From CAILZL01 sp963748005 (GTDB lineage: Bacteria; Pseudomonadota; Gammaproteobacteria; Steroidobacterales; Steroidobacteraceae), in the NCBI GenBank assembly GCA_963748005.1, contig CAVVHH010000003.1:620001-684000 (forward strand): 64,000 nt of DNA, given 5' to 3'. Under the pieces are notes generated by a model, which saw only the letters and a program-made list of their open reading frames with translations, was not told the DNA's origin and ran no database searches. Position numbers and translations under genes: made by a program. Below, piece by piece: positions 55,260-63,730 of the stretch; positions within the stretch are counted from its first letter, which is position 1; every line of letters starts with the position of its first letter.

Positions 55260-57260
55260 ATGCAGTTGCGGCGGTTCTGGACTCAGGTGGTAAGCATTAC
55301 ATTGATCAGCGTGGCAGGCGCCGGATCGGCTGCTGCAGCTGTGACAAAGGTAGAAATCATTTCCGTCGAACGTGCAGCACTTGAAGGGAAGTCGTTCGGC
55401 AACACCGGTACTTACGACAAGGTCAAGGCCCGTGTGACGGTCGCCGTTGACCCCGCGGATCGGCGCAACACCATGATTGCCGATATCGCGCTTGCACCCA
55501 GGAACGCAGAGGGCAAAGTCGAAGCAATTGCAGACGTCGAAATCCTCAAGCCCACTGATCCGAAGCGCGGCAACCATACGCTGTTTTATGAAGTGGTAAA
55601 CCGCGGACACAAGCTTGCACCCGGCATTTTCAATGACGCATCTTCACAGGCGATGGAAAAAGCCGCCGACGCGGGCAACGGCTACTTGCTGCGACAGGGC
55701 TACACGCTGGTGTGGAGCGGTTGGCAGGGCGATTTCACTCCAAGAGCCGGCGAGCTGGCGCTTGCCGTGCCAACGCTCAAAGGTGTCACCGGCCGCATTC
55801 AGGAGGAATTGCTGTTCGACAATCTGACCAGTCCGTTTGTCGCTACGTTGTCATGGCCGGCCGCCGACATGAATACGGCGAAACTTACCGTCCGCGCGCG
55901 TTATTCCGATCCGCACACCTCACCACCGGACATGTCCTTCCGTTTCGTGGATCCGCTGCATATCGAAATTACTCGACCAACAGGATTCGATGCCGGCGCT
56001 CTTTATCAGCTCGACTACGTCGCAACAGACCCGAAAGTACTGGGACTGGGTTTCGCCGCAACGCGTGACATCGTTGCCTTCCTGCGTCGCGACGGGAGCA
56101 CCGACAATCCGCTGGCCGAAGCCGGCCAATCGACCATCCAGCGAGCTTACGTTTACGGGCAATCGCAAAGCGGCCGGTTTGTGCGGGAATACCTGTACCT
56201 GGGTTTCAATGAAGACCTTGCCGGCCGACCGGTGTTCGACGGCATGCTGCCGCATATCGGTGGCGCCAGATTTACTGCAACGAACATGCGCTTCGGTCTG
56301 CCCGGCCGTAATCCACGCCATCCACAGGATCCCGCGTCGATTACCGATCGTTTTCCCTTTACCTATGCCGAGACCACTGATCCTTTCACCGGCGCACACG
56401 ACAGTCTGATGACTCGCTGCCGCCAGACCAGGACCTGTCCGAAGATCATCCAGGTGGACAGCGAATACGAATGGTGGAGCTCGAGGGCGTCGCTGTTGGT
56501 AACGGATCCCTCTGGCAAACCGCTGTCTCTGCCATCCGATGTGCGACTGTTCATGACCGCCGGAACGCCGCACCTCGCGCGCCTGGATGCAGTAGCACAA
56601 GCTTCGAAGCAGTGCATGATGCCTTTGAATCCGCTGCATCAAGGCGTGACGCTGCGTGCACAACTGAACAACCTGGATGCCTGGGTTGCACGCGGTGTTA
56701 CTCCACCGGACAGCCGTACGCCCAATCTCAAGGAAGGCACTCTTGTTGAAGCAACCGCACAGCAACTGAAAACGCCTATTCCCGGTTTGCCCTATACAGG
56801 CATGTACGTTCCCGCTGCAGCTGAGGATCTGAGTGTTTCGCCGTCGAAGCTGCTGGGTGAATACAAGGTCCATGTACCCCGACTCGACGCAGACGGCAAT
56901 ATTGACGGTGGCATCCATCTGCCGGTGATCGGTGCGCCCAAGGCAACTTATACCGGCTGGAATCCACATGCAGTGGGCTACGCCCCCACAACACTGTGTC
57001 CGCTACAGGGCGGCGCGGTGGCTTTTGCTGCGACCCGCGAAGAACGGCTCAAGAACGGCGATCCGCGACCCTCTCTTGAAGAACGTTATCCTTCGCAGAG
57101 CGCTTACGTCACCAAGGTGGATGCCGTTGCGAAGGCGCTGGTGCGGCAGCGGCTGATGCTGGCTGAAGACCTGCCACGGCAACACCAGGCGGCGCTGGAC
57201 GATACGCTGGCCAAGCTTCGCCGGCCAGCAGGCGCCACAGCGGCAGACGGGAATGAATGA
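55260..57260 (+). CDS. Abhydrolase_10-type alpha/beta hydrolase domain protein
   Basis: The 666-residue protein has a signal peptide (VVSITLISVAGAGSAAAA), a beta-rich N-terminal half (KVEIISVERAALEGKSFGNTGTYDKVKARV) and the nucleophile elbow VYGQSQSGRFVREYLYLGFN. FDGMLPHIGGAR follows, as in the alpha/beta hydrolase domain family of large secreted proteins (PF20091-type). It likely cleaves an ester or lactone of the compound handled by the cluster. It stands alone on the plus strand at the edge of the block. Confidence 0.85.
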   Translation: MQLRRFWTQVVSITLISVAGAGSAAAAVTKVEIISVERAALEGKSFGNTGTYDKVKARVTVAVDPADRRNTMIADIALAPRNAEGKVEAIADVEILKPTDPKRGNHTLFYEVVNRGHKLAPGIFNDASSQAMEKAADAGNGYLLRQGYTLVWSGWQGDFTPRAGELALAVPTLKGVTGRIQEELLFDNLTSPFVATLSWPAADMNTAKLTVRARYSDPHTSPPDMSFRFVDPLHIEITRPTGFDAGALYQLDYVATDPKVLGLGFAATRDIVAFLRRDGSTDNPLAEAGQSTIQRAYVYGQSQSGRFVREYLYLGFNEDLAGRPVFDGMLPHIGGARFTATNMRFGLPGRNPRHPQDPASITDRFPFTYAETTDPFTGAHDSLMTRCRQTRTCPKIIQVDSEYEWWSSRASLLVTDPSGKPLSLPSDVRLFMTAGTPHLARLDAVAQASKQCMMPLNPLHQGVTLRAQLNNLDAWVARGVTPPDSRTPNLKEGTLVEATAQQLKTPIPGLPYTGMYVPAAAEDLSVSPSKLLGEYKVHVPRLDADGNIDGGIHLPVIGAPKATYTGWNPHAVGYAPTTLCPLQGGAVAFAATREERLKNGDPRPSLEERYPSQSAYVTKVDAVAKALVRQRLMLAEDLPRQHQAALDDTLAKLRRPAGATAADGNE

Positions 57261-57608
57261 TGGGCGTCTGGAACTTTGCTGCACATTGCTTGCCGCGCTA
57301 TTCAGTTCGATGGTTACGACGCAGGCATGCGAACACACGCTGCAGCTGATTGCCGAGTAACACATTGTGCGCGCACAGCCTATTGAGCCAGGTGCCATCG
57401 AATTGCATGATAAGGATCGTTCATTCAGGCCAATGAAAAGGCATCTGGCAGAACCAGATGCCTTTCATCATCGACTCGGTGGATGTCGGGTCTGAACTTG
57501 AACACGCCATCCAGGGTGAGCATCGAGTAATCACCGCCGACTTTTCTGAAATAGACCGTTCACTCCATGTACCGCGCAGTTTCGGCGTGAAGGCGAATTG
57601 GATGGGCG
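57261..57608. other. gap with terminator and possible coding remnant
   Basis: No intact gene. On the minus strand from about 57420 to 57560 one frame reads YFRKVGGDYSMLTLDGVFKF and on through the hairpin at 57438-57466; it looks protein-like but has no start and ends early, so it could be a decayed gene end. Low confidence. Confidence 0.3.
57438..57466. terminator. hairpin, likely bidirectional terminator
   Basis: A 12-base perfect stem (57438-57449 with 57455-57466) with a five-base loop, flanked by A and T residues, lies about 180 bases after the Abhydrolase_10 gene. Confidence 0.6.
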
Positions 57609-58547
57609 ATGCGCTGCCGCATTGATACGATGTACGTCATGAACAATGCATCTCCTTCATCGGGTAATGGCGCGCCCTCTTCCGGGCGACCTGCGCCGGG
57701 TTGGCGGCAGAGTCTGTACACGGTGATCTTCGAGGCGGATACCCGCGCGGGCCGGGCCTTCGATATGGTACTGGTTGCCCTCATCCTGTTCAGCGTGATA
57801 GTGGTTGTGCTCGACAGCATGGCCGCCGTGGATACCCGCTTCAACCGCCTGTTCTATGTGCTTGAGTGGGCGTTAACGCTGGTGTTCACCGCCGAGTACA
57901 TCGCGCGCCTGGTCTGTGTGCCGCATCCCTGGCGCTATGTGCGTAGCGGTTTGGGCATCATCGATTTGCTGTCGGTGCTGCCTACGTACCTGGCCGTACT
58001 GGTGCCCGGTCTGTCTGTGTTGATCGACGTGCGCGTGCTGCGCCTGCTGCGCATCTTCCGTATCCTCAAGCTCACTGAGTATGTCGCCGAGTTCGGTGCG
58101 CTGGGCCGGGCACTGGCCGCATCGCGGCGCAAGATCCTGGTGTTCATGTCCTTCGTGTTTCTGGTCGTGGTGGTGATGGGTACCTTGATGTATGTCGTCG
58201 AGGGTCCGGCCAACGGCTACACCAGTATTCCGGTGGGCGTTTACTGGGCGATTACCACGATGACCACCGTCGGTTTCGGCGACATCGCACCCAAGACGGA
58301 CCTGGGCCGCGTGATCGCCTCGGTGATGATGCTGCTGGGCTGGGGCACGCTGGCCGTGCCGACCGGGATTGTCAGCGCCGAGTTCACTGTGCAGCGCATG
58401 AAAAAAAGTCCCGTCACCCGCCGCTGTCCGGTGTGTCTGAGCGAGGATCACGTGGCCGATGCGCGCTACTGCAAGAACTGTGGGGCACGGCTGCCTCCCT
58501 TGCAGCATGATGCAAACGATGGGCCGGATATGCAGGACGGTGGCTGA
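57609..58547 (+). CDS. voltage-gated potassium-type ion channel with C-terminal zinc ribbon
   Basis: The protein of about 300-312 residues is an ion_trans channel: six membrane helices, with a regular Arg-rich S4 (DVRVLRLLRIFRILKLTEYV) and a pore with selectivity filter TTVGFGD. The C-terminal 45 residues form a zinc ribbon: RRCPVCLSEDHVADARYCKNCGARL. Three in-frame ATGs (57609, 57630, 57639) are possible starts; the last (MNNASPSSG) avoids an odd Cys-containing leader. The SpoIIAA-like gene follows 72 bases later. Confidence 0.9.
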   Translation: MRCRIDTMYVMNNASPSSGNGAPSSGRPAPGWRQSLYTVIFEADTRAGRAFDMVLVALILFSVIVVVLDSMAAVDTRFNRLFYVLEWALTLVFTAEYIARLVCVPHPWRYVRSGLGIIDLLSVLPTYLAVLVPGLSVLIDVRVLRLLRIFRILKLTEYVAEFGALGRALAASRRKILVFMSFVFLVVVVMGTLMYVVEGPANGYTSIPVGVYWAITTMTTVGFGDIAPKTDLGRVIASVMMLLGWGTLAVPTGIVSAEFTVQRMKKSPVTRRCPVCLSEDHVADARYCKNCGARLPPLQHDANDGPDMQDGG

Positions 58548-58619
58548 CTTGCTTGCAGGTCGCGGCGTGAATGTGCTCTCCTGCCACCCAACATCCTCAC
58601 AACCCCGAGTAGTGCGCCC

Positions 58620-58979
58620 ATGCCGGCTGAAACCTTGGAACTTCCCAACGGCCTGATCATGATCCTCATCAGCGGCAAACTTGCCTATGATGAGCTCACG
58701 GCATCCCAGGCAGAAGCACTGCGAATCATGAAGCAGCACGACAAGGTACGGCTCCTGTGCCTGGTCGAAGACTTCCAGGGCTGGGAAAAGACCGAAAAAT
58801 GGAATGACCTCGCTTTCCAGGAAGAGAACGATGCCAGGATCGAGAAGATGGCCCTGGTGGGAGACGCCAAGTGGAAGGATATGGCGCTGGCATTTGTGGC
58901 GGCGGGACTGCGCGAATTTCCCATCGAGTATTTCAGCCATGGCGAAGTCGCCAAGGCGCGCACCTGGTTGCGCAGCTAG
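58620..58979 (+). CDS. SpoIIAA-like (STAS-related) protein
   Basis: The 119-residue soluble protein has the SpoIIAA-like pattern: NGLIMILISGKLAYDELTAS, LLCLVEDFQGWEKTEKWNDLAF, ARIEKMALVGDAKWKDMALAFV, and IEYFSHGEVAKARTWL. Family members fold like anti-sigma antagonists and are thought to bind lipids or hydrophobic ligands. It lies after the channel gene on the same strand. Confidence 0.85.
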   Translation: MPAETLELPNGLIMILISGKLAYDELTASQAEALRIMKQHDKVRLLCLVEDFQGWEKTEKWNDLAFQEENDARIEKMALVGDAKWKDMALAFVAAGLREFPIEYFSHGEVAKARTWLRS

Positions 58980-59246
58980 GGAAGGTCTGAAGAACCGTCG
59001 CACCCAGTTGTGTACCGCGGAAGTTGAGCGATTCGACGGCCTTGCCGGACTCTCCGGTGTAGCCAAGGTAGCGATACAACGCGCTGATCCCCCCCCAATT
59101 GAACGAATATCCCAGACCGGCCGCGGCCTTTACCGAGTCTGCCAGCCTTGCGAAACCTCCGACTGCGCTTCCGCCTGCAGGGGCAATGTCGCGCAAACGA
59201 GCACGAATAGCAGAGCAACACTGTGCTTGAAACGTATTATTACCAT
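58976..59246 (-). pseudogene. remnant of an outer membrane barrel protein
   Basis: From an ATG at 59246 one frame gives a good signal peptide (FKHSVALLFVLVCATLPLQA) that stops at 59130. An overlapping frame contributes GFARLADSVKAAAGLGYSFN, then YRYLGYTGESGKAVESLNF, GTQLGATV: alternating residues like the final strands of a beta-barrel. The middle of the protein is absent and the frames differ, so this is a deletion derivative. A run of eight C residues lies at about 59089-59096. Confidence 0.55.
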
Positions 59247-59298
59247 CCCCGTGACCAGTCGGAACGACGTCCTGATTGGCGCAGTTGAATGCGGCTTG

Positions 59299-61071
59299 CT
59301 AAACGACAACTGGCAACGCTGCACAGGCAACCTGCAACAGCTGCTGGCAATAGGCCGCTTCGGGCAGCATGAAGTCGAAATAGAAGCGCGCCGATTCCAG
59401 CAACTGCGCGCGCCCGGCATCACTGATTGCAGCAGCGGGCGCAACGCGTGCGGCTCTCGCCCATGCATAAGCCAGCAATACCAATGACAAGAGCCGCAGG
59501 TAATCCATCGCGCCACGCAGCGCGCGTTCGTTATCGCCAGCTGCCTCCTGGGTGATGGTTGCGGTAGCAGCTTCCAGCATCCTGATGTGCTGCCCCAGCT
59601 GCTGACCGAACATTGCACAAGCCGGTAAGGCCTCGCAGGCAGTCACCTCATTACGCATGATGTCGATCAGCAGGTCCAGCGCCGCGCCTTGATCAGCCAT
59701 GACCTTGCGTACTACCAGATCAATCGCCTGAATCTCGGTGGTGCCTTCATAGATAGTGGTAATGCGGCAATCGCGTACGGTTTGCTCGATGCCATTGTCG
59801 TGAACGTAGCCATGTCCACCGAACACCTGTAATGCGGTGTTCGCCAGCGCAAACCCATTTTCCGTAAAGCTGGCCTTGGCCACCGGCGTCAGCAAAGACA
59901 CGAGCTTGTAGCTGTGCTCGCGGCGTTCGATGTCGGGATGATGTTCTGCGATATCCAGCAGATGGGCGATCCAGTACCCTATCATGCGTTCCGCCTGCAC
60001 AATGGCGCGCTGCTCGAGCAGGATGCGTCGTATCGCCGGATGCTGGATGATGGGATCGGCAGCCGCGGTCTGGTCGCCGCGCTTCGCAGCACGCATCTGC
60101 AAGCGTTCGCGCGCGTAGTTCAACGCGTTCTGATGGGCGATTTCGGCGTGGGCCAAGCCTTGCAGAGCAACGTGCAGGCGCGCCGCATTCATCATCACGA
60201 ACATGGCCTGCAGACCACGATTCGGCTCACCGATCAGCCAACCCTGAGCGTCTTCGAAACGCATGCTGCAGGTGGCGCTGCCCTTGATGCCCATCTTCTT
60301 TTCGATGCCATCGCAACGCACACCATTCGGCTGCAGACCATTGGTCTCCGGCAGGAGCTTTGGCACCAGGAACAATGAGATACCCTTGGTACCCGGCGGC
60401 GCATCGGACAGCCGCGCCAGCACCAGATGCACGATGTTGTTGCTGAGATCGTGTTCACCACCGGAAATGAACATCTTGTTGCCGGTGATGCGGTAGCGTT
60501 GCCCGGACACATCGGCGGCATCGGCCTCGGCACGAGTACGCAACAAACCCAGATCGCTGCCCGCGTGCGCTTCAGTCAGACACATGGTGGCCAGCCACTC
60601 GCCGCTGACCAGTTTTGGCAGATACAGATTCTTGAGTTCATCCGAGCCATGTGTGCGCAGGCATTCGTAAGCGCCATGCGCCAATCCAGGATACATTGCC
60701 CAGGCATGACAGCCCGCAACCAGCATTTCATACAATGCGGCATTCAGCAGTTGCGGCAGTCCCTGCCCACCGAACCTGCTGTCGCAGGACAATGCCGGCC
60801 AGCCGGCTTCGACGAATGCCTGATAGGCAGCACGATACCCCGACGGTGTGCGCACATGCGCATTGTCATGGTTACAACCTTCCAGATCACCAGCGGAATT
60901 GATGGGTAACAACACTTCACTGGCAAAGCGTCCTGCTTCTTCCAGGATTTGCGCGACCGTGTTGTTGTCAAGTTCGACGAATGCCGGCACCTGCGCCCAA
61001 TCCTTGTCTGCCTGCAACCAGGTGTTGATGACAAACCTGATCTCGTCCAGAGGTGCCTGATAGGTCCACAT
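59299..61071 (-). CDS. acyl-CoA dehydrogenase with C-terminal extension
   Basis: The 590-residue enzyme starts at the ATG giving MWTYQAPLDEIRFVIN. It has the FAD-linked acyl-CoA dehydrogenase blocks: CLTEAHAGSDLGLLRT, KMFISGGEHDL, KMGIKGSATCSM, FGGHGYVHDNGIEQTVRDCRITTIYEGTTEIQAIDL, and an extra C-terminal domain of about 130 residues as in long FadE-type enzymes. It probably oxidises a medium- or long-chain or aryl-acyl CoA. It is 79 bases after the tryptophan dioxygenase gene and may be co-transcribed. Confidence 0.92.
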   Translation of the reverse strand: MWTYQAPLDEIRFVINTWLQADKDWAQVPAFVELDNNTVAQILEEAGRFASEVLLPINSAGDLEGCNHDNAHVRTPSGYRAAYQAFVEAGWPALSCDSRFGGQGLPQLLNAALYEMLVAGCHAWAMYPGLAHGAYECLRTHGSDELKNLYLPKLVSGEWLATMCLTEAHAGSDLGLLRTRAEADAADVSGQRYRITGNKMFISGGEHDLSNNIVHLVLARLSDAPPGTKGISLFLVPKLLPETNGLQPNGVRCDGIEKKMGIKGSATCSMRFEDAQGWLIGEPNRGLQAMFVMMNAARLHVALQGLAHAEIAHQNALNYARERLQMRAAKRGDQTAAADPIIQHPAIRRILLEQRAIVQAERMIGYWIAHLLDIAEHHPDIERREHSYKLVSLLTPVAKASFTENGFALANTALQVFGGHGYVHDNGIEQTVRDCRITTIYEGTTEIQAIDLVVRKVMADQGAALDLLIDIMRNEVTACEALPACAMFGQQLGQHIRMLEAATATITQEAAGDNERALRGAMDYLRLLSLVLLAYAWARAARVAPAAAISDAGRAQLLESARFYFDFMLPEAAYCQQLLQVACAALPVVV

Positions 61072-61150
61072 GCTGTCAATCCGGTTGTTGTGCGCGTTGC
61101 AGTGTACACAGCATGCCTGCTCTGGACCTGCGTTCTTGCCGCACTTGACG

Positions 61151-62011
61151 CTACATCGAGGTTCTGACCGACCAGAGTTCCGGAAAGAAACGCAGTTCCA
61201 GTGCCTTGGACAGATAGGCAACACCACTGGTGCCACCGGTACCGCGCTTATAGCCGATGATGCGTTCGACGGTCTTCATGTGATTGAAGCGCCATTGCTG
61301 GAACTTGTGATCGAAGTCCACCAGATTTTCGGCCAGTTCGTACAGGTCCCAATGTTCAGCGCGGTTGTGATACACGGATAACCAGGCCGCTGCGACTTGC
61401 TTGCTGGCCTGATACGGCTGTGACCAGTCTCGATCCAGATATTCCACCGGCACGCCGAATCCACGATGGCTGAGCAGTCGCAAGGTTTCGTCGTACAGGC
61501 TGGGCGAGTTCAGCGTGCGTTGCAGTAAATCATAAGTCTCTACATCTCGTCTGTGCACCTCAATCATGCTGGCGTTCTTGTTGCCTATCAGAAACTCCAG
61601 CATGCGATATTGATACGACTGAAAGCCGGACGCCCTGCCCAGCGAATTGCGAAACGCCGAATAGTCCATGGGCGTCATGGTGGCCAGCACATCCCATGAC
61701 TGGCTGAGCTGTGCCTGGATTTTCGCAACCCGCTTCAGACCCTTGTCTACCGGACCGAGGTCATCACGCTGTACATGCCGGATGGCGGCGCTCAATTCGT
61801 GGATGCACAGTTTCATCCACAGCTCGCTGGCCTGGTGGATGATGATGAACAGCATTTCATCATGTTCAAAGGTATTGGGCTGCTGTGCACTGAGTATCTT
61901 GTCCAGACACAGATACTCGCCGTAGCTCCTGGAGGTGCCCAGATCCCAGTACACCGGCTCGTTGCTGACATCCACCGTAGTTTGCGGCGCAAAATTTTCG
62001 GTATTAGACAT
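61151..62011 (-). CDS. kynA: tryptophan 2,3-dioxygenase
   Basis: The 286-residue haem enzyme opens the indole ring of L-tryptophan to N-formylkynurenine. Visible marks are GEYLCLDKIL, FIIIHQASELWMKL with substrate-side His59, the SxxFRNSLGRASGFQSYQYR arginine region, and the axial haem ligand His244 in RFNHMKTVERIIGYKRGTGGTSG. Other kynurenine pathway genes are not in the window. The REP-like element at 62026 lies just upstream. Confidence 0.95.
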   Translation of the reverse strand: MSNTENFAPQTTVDVSNEPVYWDLGTSRSYGEYLCLDKILSAQQPNTFEHDEMLFIIIHQASELWMKLCIHELSAAIRHVQRDDLGPVDKGLKRVAKIQAQLSQSWDVLATMTPMDYSAFRNSLGRASGFQSYQYRMLEFLIGNKNASMIEVHRRDVETYDLLQRTLNSPSLYDETLRLLSHRGFGVPVEYLDRDWSQPYQASKQVAAAWLSVYHNRAEHWDLYELAENLVDFDHKFQQWRFNHMKTVERIIGYKRGTGGTSGVAYLSKALELRFFPELWSVRTSM

Positions 62012-62025
62012 GTTACTCCGCCAAA

Positions 62026-62093
62026 GTAGGTCGGGTTAGCGGCTTTACCGCGTTTACCCGACTCGGGGAATGTCGGGTCAAAACCCGACCTAC
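62026..62093. repeat. REP-like nested palindrome, second copy
   Basis: Arms GTAGGTCGGGTT (62026-62037) and AACCCGACCTAC (62082-62093) are perfect complements, with an inner ACCCGA/TCGGGT pair. The right half matches the element at 20864-20970. Its last bases provide the stop codon of the YgjP-type gene. Confidence 0.75.
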
Positions 62094-62851
62094 AGGAACA
62101 TCCATGCTGGTACGTGTCGCCAGGCGCTACTCAATTCCTTGTCCAGTTGACGATAGCCAGGCTCGCATTGCTCCACCAGACCCCAGAATCGCTGCGAATG
62201 GTTCATGTGACGCGTATGACACAGTTCGTGAACCATCAAGTAGCGCAATACTTCCGGACGCAGAAACAGCGAGCACACATTCAGGCTGATGGTTCCCGAC
62301 GATGAACAACTGCCCCAGCGGGTGCGTTGGCGCCTGATCTGCAAGCGCTCAAAGCTGAAGTCAAAGCTTTGCGCCAGATATTGCAATCGACCCTGCAACT
62401 CCTGCTGCGCCAGATCGGTCAGCCAGTTGCCGAGCAGGCGCGACCAGCGCACCGGCTCGGCGATTGCGCCCCGCATCAGCAATTGCCGCGAACCCAGCTC
62501 ACGCAATCTGGGCAGTCCGGCCTCGTGCCGATAATCAATGCGCAGGGACCGTTCGATGGCAGGCAGCAGCAGTTCAGTGGGTGGCGCCAGCAACAACTGC
62601 TGCGCCATGCTTTCCTGTACGCGTGCATCAATCCATGCACGATGCTTGCTCACAAACTGCTGCACCAGCTGTGCTGGCGTGCGTGGTGGCACTACCACCT
62701 CTACCCGGCCGGCTGGATAGACGCGTACTGACAAACGCCGGGCACGCACACTGGTACGCACGGTCCAGGCATCGTAGGCTTCGCGAGCCGCGAACAATGG
62801 CAGCTGCGTTGCGTGCTTCGGCTGGTTGGTAGCAGGGTTGCTCATAATCAT
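62090..62851 (-). CDS. YgjP-type M48-like metallopeptidase
   Basis: The protein of about 253 residues has the DUF45/YgjP layout: an N-terminal part with RRLSVRVYPAGRVEVVVPPRTP, RQRTRWGSCSSSGTISLN and the zinc motif HELCH in YLMVHELCHTRHMNHSQRFW. It is probably a soluble peptidase; homologues have been linked to restriction systems and housekeeping. I chose the ATG at 62851 (MIMSNPATNQPK); the longest frame would add 77 residues that overlap the TPR-like gene. Stop codon falls in the palindrome. Confidence 0.85.
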   Translation of the reverse strand: MIMSNPATNQPKHATQLPLFAAREAYDAWTVRTSVRARRLSVRVYPAGRVEVVVPPRTPAQLVQQFVSKHRAWIDARVQESMAQQLLLAPPTELLLPAIERSLRIDYRHEAGLPRLRELGSRQLLMRGAIAEPVRWSRLLGNWLTDLAQQELQGRLQYLAQSFDFSFERLQIRRQRTRWGSCSSSGTISLNVCSLFLRPEVLRYLMVHELCHTRHMNHSQRFWGLVEQCEPGYRQLDKELSSAWRHVPAWMFL

Positions 62852-62882
62852 CAATGCGTAGCGGGCATCATTACAGCGAATA

Positions 62883-63656
62883 TCATTTAACAGTGAGCGA
62901 TTGCAGCAGTTGTCGCGCATCCCGATAGTCCGGTGCCAGCACCAGCGCCTGTTCCAGCGCATTGCGTGCGCCCAGCGCATCACCGCGGGCCATCTCCAGC
63001 TTGCCCAGCAGGTAACAGGTTTCAGCATAGCCCCAGTCTGCGGTTGTCGCACGACCTGAGGTTTGAACAGCACCGAACCCATTCATCGCCTGCGTAAGGA
63101 GCGAATAGGAATTTTCAGCAGAGTCCTGCTGCAAACCCAGCCATGCAGCGATGAACATGACCTGAGGAGCGCTGCCACCCTCTTGCAGCGCCTGTTTCAG
63201 TGCGGACTCACGATTACCCCTGTACAGTACACGGCGCATCGGTCGTAAAAATTCCAGCATGCCGTAACAGGCAGCGACCAGCGCGTGCTGCAAGGCCAAG
63301 GTCGGTGCATCCCTGGCTGTCGATCTGGACTCGGCGCAAGACTGTGCAAATTGCCGTGCCTGTTCCGGATTGTCCGTTGCCAGGAGCTGCGCCGCCTTCC
63401 AGCGCCCGTAGTTGAGATAACTGTCGCGCAGTGCGCTATCCATCGGGTCAACCTGCAGCTTTTCCAGTACTTGCCCACTTTGCTGCAGGCTGCGGCTATC
63501 AGCGGCATAGAAGGCATACTCGATGCGTCCGGCAAGATCGTCGAGTGCTTCATCCGCACGCGCAGTGGCCAGGTCCGTGCCAGTTGTGCCCAGAATTAGC
63601 ACCAGCAACACAGCGATTCGACCCCGAGGCTTCAAGCGGTAACAGCTCCTGTACAT
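62883..63656 (-). CDS. TPR-like periplasmic protein
   Basis: The 257-residue protein has a signal peptide (RIAVLLVLILGTTGTDLATARA), a helical middle and a C-terminal TPR-like pair (ETCYLLGKLEMARGDALGARNALEQALVLAPDYRDARQLLQSL). No named family is recognised. It is 31 bases before the YgjP-type gene in transcription order and divergent from the TatD gene. Confidence 0.75.
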   Translation of the reverse strand: MYRSCYRLKPRGRIAVLLVLILGTTGTDLATARADEALDDLAGRIEYAFYAADSRSLQQSGQVLEKLQVDPMDSALRDSYLNYGRWKAAQLLATDNPEQARQFAQSCAESRSTARDAPTLALQHALVAACYGMLEFLRPMRRVLYRGNRESALKQALQEGGSAPQVMFIAAWLGLQQDSAENSYSLLTQAMNGFGAVQTSGRATTADWGYAETCYLLGKLEMARGDALGARNALEQALVLAPDYRDARQLLQSLTVK

Positions 63657-63730
63657 ACTGTTTCGATCATTGCCCAGTGAACCCGCGATTACAATGATAT
63701 TTTGGCAGCTCAGGCTTCGACGGGGATTAC

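Noticed and set aside
61151..62011. Complete kynurenine pathway around tryptophan dioxygenase
   Set aside because: No kynurenine formamidase, kynureninase or later genes are adjacent; only the dioxygenase is supported.
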